From contig JAKJHU010000154.1 in the NCBI GenBank assembly GCA_022316685.1, positions 434,001 through 498,000 of the forward strand: a DNA stretch of 64,000 nucleotides. The letters are read 5' to 3'. The DNA is from Progne subis subis. Taxonomy: Eukaryota; Chordata; Aves; Passeriformes; Hirundinidae. The first letter of the stretch is position 1. The number at the start of each line of letters is the position of its first letter. Shown piece by piece: positions 1 to 11,652 of this stretch. The notes under the pieces were generated by a model that was not told where the DNA came from, searched no databases, and was given only the letters and a program-made list of their open reading frames with translations. The position numbers were made by a program, and so were the translations under genes.

Positions 1-80
1 TGTTGAAAGAGGAGATAAATTCTTGTGTGTTTGGCCCCCCAAACAACGGGGACATCACTGGCAGTTCCAGGTGATTGTGG

Positions 81-320
81 AATCATAAAATCATGGAATG
101 GTTTGGGTTGGAAGGACCTGAAATCCCACCCAGTGCCACCCCTGCCATGACAGGGACACCTCCCACTGTCCCAGATTATCCCAACCTGGCCTTGGACACT
201 TCCAGGGATCCAGGGGCAGCCACAGCTCCTCTGGGAATTCCATCCCAGCCCCTCCCCGCCCTCCCGGGGAGGAATTCCTCCCCAAAATCCCCTCTCCCCC
301 TGCCCTCTGGCAGCTCAAAT
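81..320 (-). mobile_element. CR1 LINE 3' fragment, antisense
   Basis: Reads in the antisense direction from the CR1 3' tail (AATCATAAAATCATGG) through the conserved GGTTGGAAGGACC, CCACCCCTGCCATG and GGGATCCAGGGGCAGCC blocks. It is 5'-truncated, as CR1 copies usually are, and holds no reverse transcriptase sequence. It ends in a C-rich stretch containing CTGCCCTCTGG that is also present, inverted, in the copy at 1803-2050. Confidence 0.92.
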
Positions 321-1191
321 CATCCCCTGTGTGTGACAGTGGTGCCTGGTGGCTGAGCATCAGCTCCTGACTTCGCCACCTGTAACTGCAGCGTGTGCCC
401 TCCTCCTCCTCCTCCACGACTCACTCCCAACCCACTGAAATCCTTGGATTTCTGGGTGCGCAGGGACGGAGCTGAGAGGCACAGCCAGGCCCCTCGCTCG
501 CTGGGAATGGTTGCACCATGCGTTGAACTCACTGTGGAGGCATCCTGGGAAGAAAACATTAAATAAGCGGGATCTCTGGGAAGTGGTCGGGTCTCTTCCA
601 TCTGGTGTTTGCATTCTGGTGACGAGCGTCGGTCGGATGGTTTGGAGTGGAAATAAATTCCCGTGATGGCTGTCACGAAACGCATGCACTCGGATATTTG
701 CATTTGGGAAGGGAAGCCAGAATCTCTGGTGGAGCAGCAGAAATGAGTTTGCCAGCAGAGCTCACTGGGGGAAGAAAACCTCACTGAGCCTCTTCATACA
801 GCACAGGAATCGGGTGTCTTTCAGGAAAACCTCAAATTAGAGAAGAGGTCATGGAATGAAACCCCAAATGGCGCAAACTTCTGTAATTCCTTGAAAAGCT
901 ACCTGGGAGCCTGGAGAACATTTGAAAGGATAGTTAGAAATAAAGTAAAAACCCTCCATTGTTTGATCCAGTGGTAAAACAAGAGCAAGTGCTTTTATGA
1001 GCGTGGCAGTGAATAAATCCAAGTTTCCAACTCACTGCTCCATGGATGCTCTGATTGTTTGCACAGAGCTTGTTTGTAACTCCTGACAGCTCAGCCCTGC
1101 AAAACCAAAATATTCCATCCCCAAAAAGCCATTCTGAAACTCCTGAGCTGGAAACGTGTCCTGTTGGAAGTGGCAAAATAGGACAGGGTTA

Positions 1192-1231
<40 letters not shown>

Positions 1232-1737
1232 CCAGTCACGCTGCTGAAACTTTTATTTGAGTTACAGGTGGCTTCAAAGGAGCCTCAGGGCTTTAAAATC
1301 CACCTGCCCAGGTATTTAATGTGTTTCTGCACCCAAAACTTCCCGCCCTCAAGGGGTACATGCTGTTATCTATAGGATCTGGATTTAATTCCATGGATAA
1401 GACAAGCCCTGTTGGTTTTTTGTTTTATTTTTTAATTTTTCCTGACTATTCATTCTGTCTGCAATTCCTCTCCTACAGGTGGGATGAATTCCATCCCATG
1501 ATAGCTGTTATTTTCCCTTTTATCCTTAACTACCGGTGTTTAGTGGGATATCTGTGTTTTCTCCCCCTTTTTTGCATTAAGCCACTAAAAGGCTTCACTT
1601 CAGCCTGTCTGAAATTAATGTTGCATTGAGAATAAATTGTCCTGTTCTGGGGTTGATTGAGGTGACAGATCCTGCAGGATAATCGCCACTGCTGTGGAGC
1701 TCTAACCAACATCTCCCAGCGGCAGGAGGGAAGTTTG
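321..1737. other. No recognisable gene or interspersed repeat
   Basis: I see nothing coding here. The only simple feature is a 26-base A run at 1199-1224. Open frames on both strands are short, overlapping and without recognisable domains. Confidence 0.55.
1199..1224. repeat. (A)26 homopolymer
   Basis: Uninterrupted A run. No CR1 or LTR adjoins it; it could be a simple repeat or the remnant of a poly(A) tail, but no parent sequence is visible upstream. Confidence 0.95.
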
Positions 1738-1802
1738 GGAATCACAAAATCGCAGGAATGGTTTGGCTGGGAAGGGACCTTCAAGACCAGCCAGTTCCCC
1801 AC
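1738..1802 (-). mobile_element. CR1 3' terminal fragment, antisense
   Basis: About 65 bp of the CR1 3' end, beginning AATCACAAAATCGCAGGAAT and continuing through the GGGAAGGGACCTTCAAGA block. It abuts a CR1 copy in the opposite orientation, giving a head-to-head pair. Confidence 0.8.
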
Positions 1803-2050
1803 CCCTTTGGAGCACCAGAGGGCAGGGGGAGATGGGATTCTGGGGGAGAAACTCCTGCCTGGGAGGGTGGGGAGGGGCTGGGATGGAATTCCCAGAGGAG
1901 CTGTGGCTGCCCCTGGATCCCTGGAAGTGTCCAAGGCCAGGTTGGGATAATCTGGGACAGTGGGAGGTGTCCCTGCCCATGGCAGGGGTGGCACTGGATG
2001 GGATTTTAGGTCCCTTCCCAGCCAAATAATTCCACGACTTTATGATTTCG
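1803..2050 (+). mobile_element. CR1 3' fragment, sense
   Basis: Contains the full set of 3' CR1 blocks (GGAATTCCCAGAGGAGC, CCCCTGGATCCCTGGAAG, CCATGGCAGGGGTGG, GGTCCCTTCCCAGCC) and ends in a degenerate octamer tail near 2045. The G runs at 1861-1882 form a four-run G-quadruplex motif. Confidence 0.93.
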
Positions 2051-3296
2051 GAGTGACCCTGCAGCCATCCACACCCCTGTTCCCCCACCCTTCCCTTCTG
2101 CCATCTCCTCTCTCCAGAGGGAAAAGGGCACGTTCCATTGCTGCAGGAGCAGATTTTCCCTGAATTTTCCGGGAGCTGTGGGTGGAAGGAGCTGCCCGTG
2201 AATTGATCCCAGCTCTCCAGCAGCTCAGAGCCTTGTCCTGCTCTTCACCCCCTTTTGGGATGAGCAGCAGTGTAAAGGAGAGTCACAGCAATATCCAGGA
2301 TGGCTTAAATCAAAATGTCGATGTATTTTAATGATCTGCTGAGGAATAGCCATGAAATCCCATGGTTTATATAATGCAGATAATCACTTTTCTGTCAAAA
2401 CTATTGACACACATTCATTTTGACTGATAAGCATCATGTCTAAACTCCTGGTGGGGTTTTGGAATCCCAGGCTTTGAACCTCCTGGAAAACATTTAAAGT
2501 CGGAACCAAGCCACTCAGCACCAAAGCTGAGATTTTGGGCTCATTTGGCAGTGTTTTCCTGCCAGCCCCAGCGGGTTCCTGATGTGCAGACATCCAAAAT
2601 TCGGGTGTGTGCTGCTCGCGGTCGAGCATCGCCCGGTGTTGGAACAGCTCAAAGCAAATCTCCACGGTCGCTGTTGTGTTTTCTGTCTGTTTTTGCATCC
2701 TGTGTGTGGAGGGATCGCGGTTTCTGGGCAAGCAGGGCTGTGCAGAGCTGCCTGCCATCCCTCTTTGTTAAATAATTCTCAGCGTCTGCTGCTTTCAGAA
2801 ACCTTTGAAGTCCAGGCTGCGCTGAGGGGAAGGAGAGGTTTTGTGTTGATCCCGAAAACTGCTGGAGCAAAGGCTGATTTTGGAGTCAAGTTACGATCCC
2901 TCCTCAAATGGCTGGGTGTTAAGCAGCTCTTTGCCTCTCAACAGCCCCTTTAAAATGCTTGATGCAATTTTAAATGCGTTGGAATTTTTTTTTTTTCCTG
3001 GTGCAGGAAGAGGGGAAGCCAAGTTCATCTCAAAGTCATTGGAAAGGGCCAAGGCTGATGCTTGGCCTTTCCCAAGTGGTCACAACAAAAGAGGCTGCCT
3101 AAATTGGGGCTGCATGGATTGTGCAGCTTTGAGGATAACCTGGAGCGCAGGAAAAAAAAAGCCTTTTCATTCTGTTTGATGCCTTTTTAGGAAGTTTAAC
3201 CTTCTCCCAGTGTCCCAGACACAAGTGGGGAACAGAGCGAGGTCTGCTGGGTCCTCCCTGCTAGGCCTTGCTGTGGACAAGTTTAAAATCTTGAGG
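2051..3296. other. No recognisable gene or repeat
   Basis: Apparently unique sequence. A short T run lies near 2987-2997. I see no splice-bounded open frame or RNA gene. Confidence 0.5.
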
Positions 3297-3690
3297 ATTT
3301 CAGCCCAGGAACTGAGGAGTTCAGCTCTGGAATGAGGCCCTAAGCTCTGAAATTGAGCCACTCAGCCTGGAATTTAGGATTTCAACCCTAGAATTGATTA
3401 CTTCAGCCCTGGAATCAAGACATTCAGCCCTGGAATGAAGAACCTCAGTCATGGAATTGAATATTTCAACCCTGGCATTGAGCCCCTCAGCCTGGAATTG
3501 AGTCTTTCAGCCCTGGAACTCAGTATTTCATTCCTGGAGCTGAGAATCTCAGCCCTAGATTTGAGCTTCTCAGCCCTGGAATTGAATATTTCAGCCCTGG
3601 GATTGAATATTTAAACTATAGCACTGATCTCTTCAGCCCTGGAACTGAATATTCCAACCCTAGCACTGAGCCCCTCAGCCTCTCTTTACC
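3297..3690. repeat. Degenerate ~28-bp minisatellite (about 14 units)
   Basis: Units follow the pattern TTCAGCCCTGGAATTGA plus a variable remainder of about 11 bases. Units are well diverged from each other, with A/T substitutions and lost bases, which suggests an old array no longer being homogenised. Confidence 0.85.
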
Positions 3691-6600
3691 CCTTAGGCCA
3701 TCCCACTATTGAGATATTATCCAAATGCAGATTCCTGGCATTTTTAGGCACACACTGCACGGTCCATACTTACCCCCAGAGCCCTGAAAAGCCGCAGAAA
3801 TCAGACGTGCAAATCAGATTTTTTTCTTCCTGCTTTGCCACTCCTGCTCTACTGGTGCTACCAGGGGCCTGGTGGGGGAAGGATATTGGATATTTATCAC
3901 TCAACACACGGGGTTGTGCCTGTGATAAGCAAAGATTTATGTTCTAATCTCTGAGATTCCAAATAATTTCCCAGGTTGCAGCGAATTTCTCAGAGCTGGG
4001 TCAGCTCAGGGATGGGGTTGAGCTAAACATGCAAATATTTTGCAGCTCTGCCTGTGCTGGGGTTACCTTTTGGAATTTGTCTGTCCTAACAGTGACTCTG
4101 CATATTGAAGGTGCTTTTGCTCCATGGTATTTAAGCCTCTGAGGTAAAGGGGATAAAAATCCAACTGCTTATCCTGGCAGCGCCTTGTCAAAGCAGAAGT
4201 TGTGCATCCGGCTGATTACGAGCTTTTTCACTTGCTCTAAATAAAACTGCAGTGCTTTCCCTCAAGTTTTCACACAGCAGTGGTTGATGTTCTCCAGCAT
4301 CTTTCAGCTTCAACTCCTATTTGTTCAGTGAAGGCCAAAAAATCTGCTGGAAAAGTGTCCTTTCCTGTTGTATCCACCCTTGATTCTGCCCTGCTGCATT
4401 TCCCCTGATTTCTGTGTGTGTGAGGGTGAGAAATGCAGTTTCCCTGTGGATTTCCTGACAGCCAGGGGCTGCTGGAAGGGTTTGCAGCACCTCCCTCCAG
4501 GTTCCTTCTTGGAACTCTGGAAGCTGAGAATTCCAGAACTTTCTGTGCTGCCAGGCTCTGATCCCCCAGCAAACCCTGCACTGACCTGAGGCCGTGGAAA
4601 AGGCTCCAGGATGGAGTGACAGCGCTGGGATTGTGGGTGTGTGGTTTGGATAGAAGTGTGTGACAGCACAGGGGGCAGAACTGAGAGCTGAAGGGTTCAG
4701 AACACAGGAAGCAGAGAGAAAGCGAGATGGAGGATTTAGGGCGGAGGCTGAGTCCTCCTTTTTCACCTTCTTCTTCATGGGTTTGGGTGGTTTCTTGTAA
4801 TTGGATAGAAAAATTCTCATTGCAGACCACGGGTGTTTGGTTATTGGGTTAAAAGTAAAAATAATCCAGGTGTCGTCTCATAATTGGACAATTTGTGCTT
4901 AAAAGACCTTGGAAAGAGTCAGAGACAGAGACATTTTCTACCTTGCTAGCAAGAACTCACAGCTTGTGAGACTGTAACGTAGATAAGAACTAATAAACAT
5001 CTGAGTCCAAACATGAACTGCGTCTCTCGGGTATTAATCCCGAATTTAAAAGAAGAAAAGAAGATAAACAGACCCACAGTTCCTCCTTCCTCCAGGGTGG
5101 CAGTGATGCTTCTAAAACCATCTGGGTGAAGTTTGTGGTGATTCAGCCACTGCTGCACGTGGAGTTGAGCTGTACTCCGGGTTGGGAATTACTACATCCC
5201 TCCTACTCCTGAACCCGAGCTTCAGGTAGTTCAGAAAATAACCATTAGTGCTCATACTCATCTCTGCATACATTTATCTCTTGTAAAACCCTTTCATGAG
5301 AGGCCAAGTGGTTTGTTTGGTTTTTTTTTGCCCAAGACTTTGTTCTCCAGAACCTGCTTGCACAAATCAACATAATGCCCCAAACATGCTGCAAACACAA
5401 ATGAGATTGATATGAAAGAGCTCAGTGAGCAGCACTTTGAATGGGGTCCATAATGGGCTTTTTAATTAAATGAATATAGTCATTTCATCGAGGCAGTTCT
5501 CATTAGTGGGCCAATATTGAGCTGACCATTTCCTCCTAATTGCATTGTGTTTTTCTATAAGAGGCTCTGGTTTGGGGTTGATTCGAATAGATTGACATGT
5601 GATTGTGTCTTGACACCTGGTGCACGTAGAAAAGGTGAAACAGCTCTGCTTCCTAAATGAAGCTGTTAAATATTCCGTGGAACACAGGGAGCGTTGTTTA
5701 CTGTAGCCTGGCTTGGCCGGGCATGTCCACATTGCCCTGCTGCAGTGTTTATATAACTCCAGGTATTTACATTTCTTCTCCCAGCAGAGGGAATTTATTA
5801 AATCCATGTGTTCCCGCTCAAAAGATGAGACCTGTTCTCTGGTGCATGTGGGAGACTTCAAGGGCCTGTGGATTTCCGACCAGAACTCATAATTTTCCTT
5901 CTTTCCCCACTTTTCCACATATTTTATATAGAAGTTATATCTTATCCTTTACTGATCTAACAGAATCATAATTTTGTCCTCAGAAAAATATATAAAATAT
6001 ATTTCCTTCTTTCCCAGAGTCCTTCTGTCCTATTTTTTAATACCCAAAGAGAAATTGTCCTTGGATCAAACCTGTGAAACAGCCAAGGAGTGACCTGGAA
6101 AAGAGAGTGAACTCTCGGGAAACTGGGAATGTTTGAGGAGCTCTGACTTCAGCACCCCAAAGTCAAATATAATTCAGAGTTTCCTCCTTCAGACCCTGCC
6201 CTTTCACAAGGAAAGGAGATAATTCTGTCCCATTCCATCTTCTCTGGTGCTCCTGCTTTACTGGGGAAGCTCACTTTGGAAATTCAGTGGGAGCAGTGAA
6301 CAAAACATCCTTGCAGGAGCTCGAATTCCCTATTTTTTTTCACCCAAAGATAGGTGGGTTATCAACTCACCAGGGTCAAGCTTACTGTAATCCTCTGCTC
6401 CCGAGATCCCATTCGAGCAAAATTCTTTCACCAAAGTTGATGGAACATTTTGCGAGGGATTTAATCCTGTTTGAGAAGGAGGGCTCTGATCCCAGGCGCC
6501 GAATCACTGCAGGAGCTTGGAGCAGCCCTTTGAACGCTGGCTGCATCAGGATTTCGGTGTTTTTGTTGTCAGGAGTCAGACACAACCAGGCTCCAGTGGG

Positions 6601-7145
6601 TGAGGGGTTCAAACAGTTAAAGCCCTGTTGTAACCGCACAGCTGCACAAGTGCTTTTATAGGAAGAGCTAAAAATGTCAAAGCACAATTTAAAAATGTTA
6701 ATTAAGTTTCAATCTTTGTGGACAACATTGTTAATCACAGTAAGTGAGTAAAGCAGCAACCCTTGGGTGTTCTCACTGTCACTTCCTATTGAACAACCAT
6801 TCATTCCCACTCCTGCCACTTCGGCTTACTCCAATCTGTCCATTAAAAATCACTTCATATTGCTTAGGTGGTCAGAAACCTCTGTTCAACATTCAGCAGC
6901 AGCTGGGAAGTTTAATCTTCACCATTTTTCCCTTTTCTTTCCGAGTTTGAATTATTACCGTGGCTCTGGTGATGTCCCAAAGGCTGTGTGCCTTGCAAGG
7001 GTGAAAGTTCGGTGTTCTGAACAAGGAGCTGGTCTGGAGGAGGTGTCACCGTCCGGCAGAGATCCGGTGGTGTCTGATCCATGGATGTGCTGCTGCTGGG
7101 GGGTCGGGAATGGCTGAGGAGCTGTTGGGTTTTGGGGTGTAGGTG
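3691..7145. other. Unique-looking non-coding DNA
   Basis: No coding gene, RNA gene or interspersed repeat that I can identify in about 3.4 kb. It contains the AT-rich candidate regulatory stretch described at 5440-5830. Open frames near 4270-4830 and 5466-5918 on the minus strand show no recognisable domain. Confidence 0.5.
5440..5830. promoter_or_regulatory. Possible conserved non-coding element
   Basis: Non-repetitive sequence with a TTTTTAATTAAATGAAT cluster near 5460-5475 and a CCCAGCAGAGGGAA stretch near 5780-5793 that resembles part of the CTCF core. This is composition-based inference only; no conservation can be seen from one sequence. Confidence 0.15.
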
Positions 7146-8008
7146 AACTTTGGTTTCACTCTGTGCAGGTGGGCTCTGGTTTAACTCTGACTGTGCAGGT
7201 GAGCTCTGGTTTCACTCTGTGCAGGTGAGCACTGGTTTAACTCTGACTGTGCAGGTGAGCTCTGGTTTCACTCAGATTGTGCAGGTGAGCACTGGTTTCA
7301 CTCTGTGCAGGTGAGCTCTGGTTTCACTCTGTACTGGTGGGCACTGGTTTCACTCTGTACTAGTGGGCACTGGTTTCACTCTGTATAGGTGAGCACTGGT
7401 TTCACTCTGTACTGGTGGGCACTGGTTTCACTCTGTGCAGGTGAGCTCTGGTTTCACTCTGTACTGGTGGGCACTGGTTTCACTCTGTGCAGGTGAGCAC
7501 TGGTTTCACTCTGTACTGGTGGGCACTGGTTTCACTCTGTGCAGGTGAGCACTGGTTTCACTCTGTGCAGGTGGGCACTGGTTTCACTCTGTACTGGTGG
7601 GCACTGGTTTCACTCTGTATAGGTGAGCTCTGGTTTCACTCTGTGCAGGTGAGCTCTGGTTTCACTCTGTGCAGGTGAGCTCTGGTTTAACTCTGTACTG
7701 GTGGGCACTGGTTTCACTCTGTGCAGGTGAGCACTGGTTTCACTCTGTGCAGGTGAGCACTGGTTTAACTCTGTACTGGTGGGCACTGGTTTCACTCTGT
7801 GCAGGTGAGCACTGGTTTCACTCTGTGCAGGTGAGCTCTGGTTTAACTCTGTACTGGTGGGCACTGGTTTCACTCTGTGCAGGTGAGCACTGGTTTAACT
7901 CTGACTGTGCAAGTGAACTCTGGCTTCATTCAGATTGTGCGCGTGGGCTCTGGCTTCACTCAGATTGTGCAGGTGAGCTCTGGTTTCACTCAGATTTGCT
8001 CCCTGGAG
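7146..8008. repeat. 26-bp minisatellite (about 32 units)
   Basis: The main unit is GTGAGC, an A or T, then CTGGTTTCACTCTGTGCAG, 26 bp in all. A second unit type replaces TGTGCAGGTGAGC with TGTACTGGTGGGC. A few units carry an extra ACTG (CTCTGACTGTGCAG) and are 30 bp long. The 26-bp period cycles through all three reading frames, which yields repetitive open frames on both strands that are not genes. Units of type CAGGTGAGC match the vertebrate 5' splice-site consensus. Confidence 0.97.
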
Positions 8009-8093
8009 TGAAGCTGTTACAGTTGGGCTGAGAAACAAGAACCAGGATCCCTCAGTGCTGGGCAGTTGGTGTGTGCTTCCCTCACCTGGAATG

Positions 8094-8412
8094 GGGACCA
8101 TTTTCCCACCCCTTCCCACTCCCTCATGGATTTGGATTATTTTTCCATCTCTTCCCACTCCCTCATGGATTTGGATTATTTTTCCATCTCTTCCCACTCC
8201 CTCATGGATTTGGATTATTTTCCCATCTCTTCCCACTCCCTCATGGATTTGGATTATTTTCCCATCTCTTCCCATCCCCTCATGGATTGGGATTATTTTC
8301 CCACCCCTTCCCATCCCCCATGGATTTGTATTATTTTCCCACCCCTTCCCATCCCCTCATGGATTGGGATTATTTTCCCGTCCCTTCCCACTCCCTCAGA
8401 GACGGGGATCAC
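8094..8412. repeat. 39-bp minisatellite (about 8 units)
   Basis: Unit starts CCCTCATGGATTTGGATTAT and ends in CCATCTCTTCCCACT. Unit starts at 8121, 8160, 8199 and 8238 confirm the 39-bp period. Because 39 is divisible by three, all three plus frames and one minus frame stay open. It lies only about 85 bp from the 26-bp array but shares no sequence with it. Confidence 0.96.
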
Positions 8413-8899
8413 CTTTCCTTCCCCAACAATCCCACGGCTGTGCCCTCCCAGGCCCTGGCAGGGATGTTTAATGCAGCGCAGAGATTTGCACTGGGCTAAC
8501 AAGTCTCAGATCCCTTGGAATTTATTTCTCTTTGCTCATTCCATCCCCTCCCCAAGCCCTGAGCCCGGCCTCGATGAGTTTTTGACCCAAGCTGAAGCAT
8601 CCACTCAGTTTATTCACAGTAATTCTGCCTTCTGATGCTCCCCCTTTAATTATTTCCATTTCTCTGAGGCTGCATTCTTCCTCTCAGCTGTCAAGCCCCT
8701 GCAGAGGTTTTATCCCACTAACTGTAATAACATTTCTTTTTCTCCCTTTACTGAAGTTGCTGCTTGAATCATGCTTGCTTTGTTCTCCCCAAATAAAGGA
8801 GGATGCTAACAAGGCTTTCCAGGGTGCAGACATGTCCTAAATGCATTTTGGAGACGTGTTTTTAAGCTGGCTGAAGGAGAAGAAGAAACTCTTGGGGGG
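8413..8899. other. No recognisable feature
   Basis: Unique-looking non-coding sequence; nothing coding or repetitive recognised. Confidence 0.5.
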
Positions 8900-9055
8900 G
8901 AACACTGTGTTTAAAAAAAAATAAAACTTAAAAAAAAAAAAAAAAAAACCTCTCCAAAAAAATCCAAAAAAACCCACCAAAAAAACCCCAAACAAATGAA
9001 CAAAGAACCAAAACAAACAAGCATAAAATCCCACACAAAACCCCCACAAAACCTC
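8900..9055. repeat. A-rich low-complexity tract
   Basis: Runs of A interrupted by C (AAAAAAACCCACC-type and AAACAAAC-type motifs). No upstream retroelement body is recognisable, so it is called low complexity rather than a retrotransposon tail. Confidence 0.85.
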
Positions 9056-9239
9056 GTGATCTTGGATTGTCCTTTAGTACATCGGGCTTTGGTTTCTCTG
9101 TGTATTAAAAGGGGAATTTGGAAGAATTCCTGTCAGGGATTTCCAGCCCCCAGCAGGGCCAGAGTCGCCTTTGCACAGGTTCTGCCCCTCCACAGCAGGA
9201 CTTGCTCCTCTCTAAAACTCACGGGGAGAGGGTTGGGCT

Positions 9240-9311
9240 CCAGATTTAGATCCAGGTTTAGATCCAGATTTAGATCCATGTTTAGATCCAGATTTAGACC
9301 CAGATTTAGCT
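9240..9311. repeat. 12-bp minisatellite (6 units)
   Basis: Six units of CCAGATTTAGAT with CCAGGTTTAGAT and CCATGTTTAGAT variants; alternate variants suggest an earlier 24-bp unit. Confidence 0.93.
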
Positions 9312-10756
9312 CCAGCAGGACCAAACTGCCGTGAGCCCCAGAACCTTCTGCTCCCCTGAGATGCCCAGGAAATTCATAATAGAAACACCACCTTGCAACT
9401 TTTTGGTTTTTTCTGCTGAGGGCAAGTTGTTGGAAGCTGTCTGGACAGGGGGCCTTTAATTAACAATCTCCGCCTCGATCTACTGCCTTCCACATCTGGG
9501 AGCTCGGAGGTGAATCAGCTTTAATTAAATGTTCTTCACACCTCTGGAAGATGCCAAAACATCCTGGTGCAGATATTGAATATGGGATTTCCAAAATCCC
9601 GCTTGGTTGATCTCCTCTGCCTGGAGTTGACAATCCTCAGCGGTCTGAATGCTGTTTGTAAATTAAATTGTTGCCTGGTGTGACGCTCAGGCAATGGGCA
9701 GGGAGGGAGCTCAAAAATCCCGGTTCTGATCCTTCTCACCCACTTTTTTCTTCTCTTTATGCAATCATTATTCAGCGAGCTGCAAGGAAAGAAAACACAG
9801 ACTCGGGGAGAACAAACAGGGAATTCCTCTCAGCTTCTGAAAGTGCAGAATTAAGAAAAAAATACAAAATGCGGAGCCGGGAAATTCTGAGCCAGAAGTC
9901 AAAGACTTCATGCAGATGCTACAACAAAGTTAAAGGATCTTTTATAGGAATCAAATGGAACAATTCCTTTGTGATGTTTCTGTTCAGTCAGCGAGGGTGG
10001 GAAGAGGGTTCCCTCCAGGCCATGGCCTTTCCTATCTCTCTATAAATGTCCCCGGGCTGGGAAATAAATGAGATTTTTGGCCTAACCAGAACTTTTAATC
10101 ACTGTAGGTGCTTGATAAAGGGGTGTTTCATCCATTTGGAGCTTTCAGTGCTTGGAATTACACTGTAGCAGGCAGTGGGTGTCACAGGAAAATAAAGCTG
10201 TTTGCTTTGTACTTCTGATTGGGTGGAAATATAAAACATGTGGTGCTGAGAACACCTCAAATTGCATTGAAATGAAGTTATTTGGTATGAAATACTGAAA
10301 TTACGGAGAATGAAACATTAAATGTTTTGTTACGGTGTTTAGAAGCCAGAAAGGAAATGGGGTGAGGAATTCAAATCTAGAGATGAGGCACCAGATAATG
10401 TGGGATTGGCTCCAGGAGGGTCTGCTCGGAGTGGGATATTCTCCATGACCCCCTTGACCAGAAACACTGAAAACACAACAAAAATAGGACTGGGAGCAAG
10501 CTGAGCTCCCTTTGGGAGTTATAAATCCACAGGGACGCGGTGGAGGAGCCAAATCTGTGTCTGGGGGAGCTCAAAGCAGCCCTGGGGAGTGAAGGCAGCG
10601 ATGTTCATCTCTGTCCCGCTCAGCACTCCTGCACCCCAGCTCCAGGGGATGAGGAGGATGAGGAGGGCAGGAGGGCAGAGCTGAGGGCAGCGACCTCCTG
10701 AAGCCTTCTGTAAGTCACAGCTGGCCCTGGTGGGTCATTAAAAACTGATCTAATCA
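9312..10756. other. Unique-looking non-coding DNA
   Basis: Nothing coding recognised. AT-rich islands with TTTAATTAA motifs occur near 9453 and 9520. A run of GAGGATGAGGAGG-type sequence lies near 10650. Confidence 0.5.
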
Positions 10757-11323
10757 TGGACAAAGACCCTGTAACCAATTAAAGTTAGACAGTGGTGTGT
10801 TTATTCACCACGGGCAGGCACGGGAGTCATCTCCGAAAGGCGTGGCCGCCCCGAACAAGGCTCTTTGCTCTCCATTTATTCTCCAAGACCTTACACACAA
10901 TACATGTGAGTAACCCCGGCACCTCCCGTCCCCGCTCTGTACTAAAATGAGGCTGTCAGTCCTTCACGTGCGCAGTTCTTCTCTTGAATTGGGTCGGTGG
11001 TCTCCAGTTGGGTCAGTGGTCTCAAAGGATGAAGTCAGGAGAGTCTCCATCAGGTCTCTGTGACCCTCTGGCACTGTCCAAGGTCCCCTGCTTCGTGATT
11101 GATTGACTTGATACCAAGTCCAGGTGCTGGCCAGTGTTCTTACTGGTTTCAATCTGTTCTTGTAACAGTTCTTTCTCCACTTTTTCTATAAACAAGCTCA
11201 TAATATAACAGTTAGCTCTAGCTTGGGCATCTAATTATCATTAACCTACCATTTACTAATCTAACTTACATCTTGATCGATATAAATTGTTCGTAACCCT
11301 TAGCTAAAATCTTAACCCTTTCA
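10757..11323 (-). mobile_element. Solo LTR, antisense (local family E)
   Basis: On the minus strand this reads TGAAAGGGTTAAG at the start and GGGTCTTTGTCCA at the end, so it has TG...CA ends. It carries two AATAAA signals on the minus strand, at 10876-10881 and near 10798. AATCA occurs immediately outside both ends (10752-10756 and 11324-11328), a plausible 5-bp target duplication. The GC-rich block after the first AATAAA looks like a U5 region. No internal retroviral sequence accompanies it. Family name not assigned; boundaries rest on the direct repeat. Confidence 0.62.
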
Positions 11324-11494
11324 AATCATGATTCATTGGGCTGTGGGCAGAGCAGGGAGGGCTTTTCCAAACCTCTGGTTCCTCCTCCAGGCTTCCTCCT
11401 GCGGAGCTTTGCAGCTCCCAGCAGCTCCACTGAAGCCCCGACAGGGCTTTTGTTGGGTTTTTCCTCAACCTAAATTGCTTTATTTTGAGGTATA

Positions 11495-11652
11495 GTCACA
11501 GAATCGTGAATGGTTTATGTTGGAAGGACCTTAAGGGTCACCTCATTCTCTCTGCCATGGGCAGGGACACCTTCTACTATCCCACGTTGCTCCAAAGCCT
11601 GTCCAGCCTGGTCTTGGACAATTCCAGAGACCGCCACAGCCGCTCTGGACAA
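11495..11652 (-). mobile_element. CR1 3' fragment, antisense
   Basis: Starts GTCACAGAATCGTGAATGG and runs through GTTGGAAGGACCTTAAGG, CCATGGGCAGGGACACC and CCTGGTCTTGGAC. More diverged than the other copies, and so probably an older subfamily. Confidence 0.88.

Noticed and set aside
4270..4830. 186-codon minus-strand frame with two overlapping alternatives
   Set aside because: Three overlapping frames in the same place with no recognisable motif; no splice or promoter evidence.
7146..8412. Possible CRISPR-like array (short units, similar spacing)
   Set aside because: Units are contiguous tandem repeats without unique spacers, and the window is vertebrate DNA.
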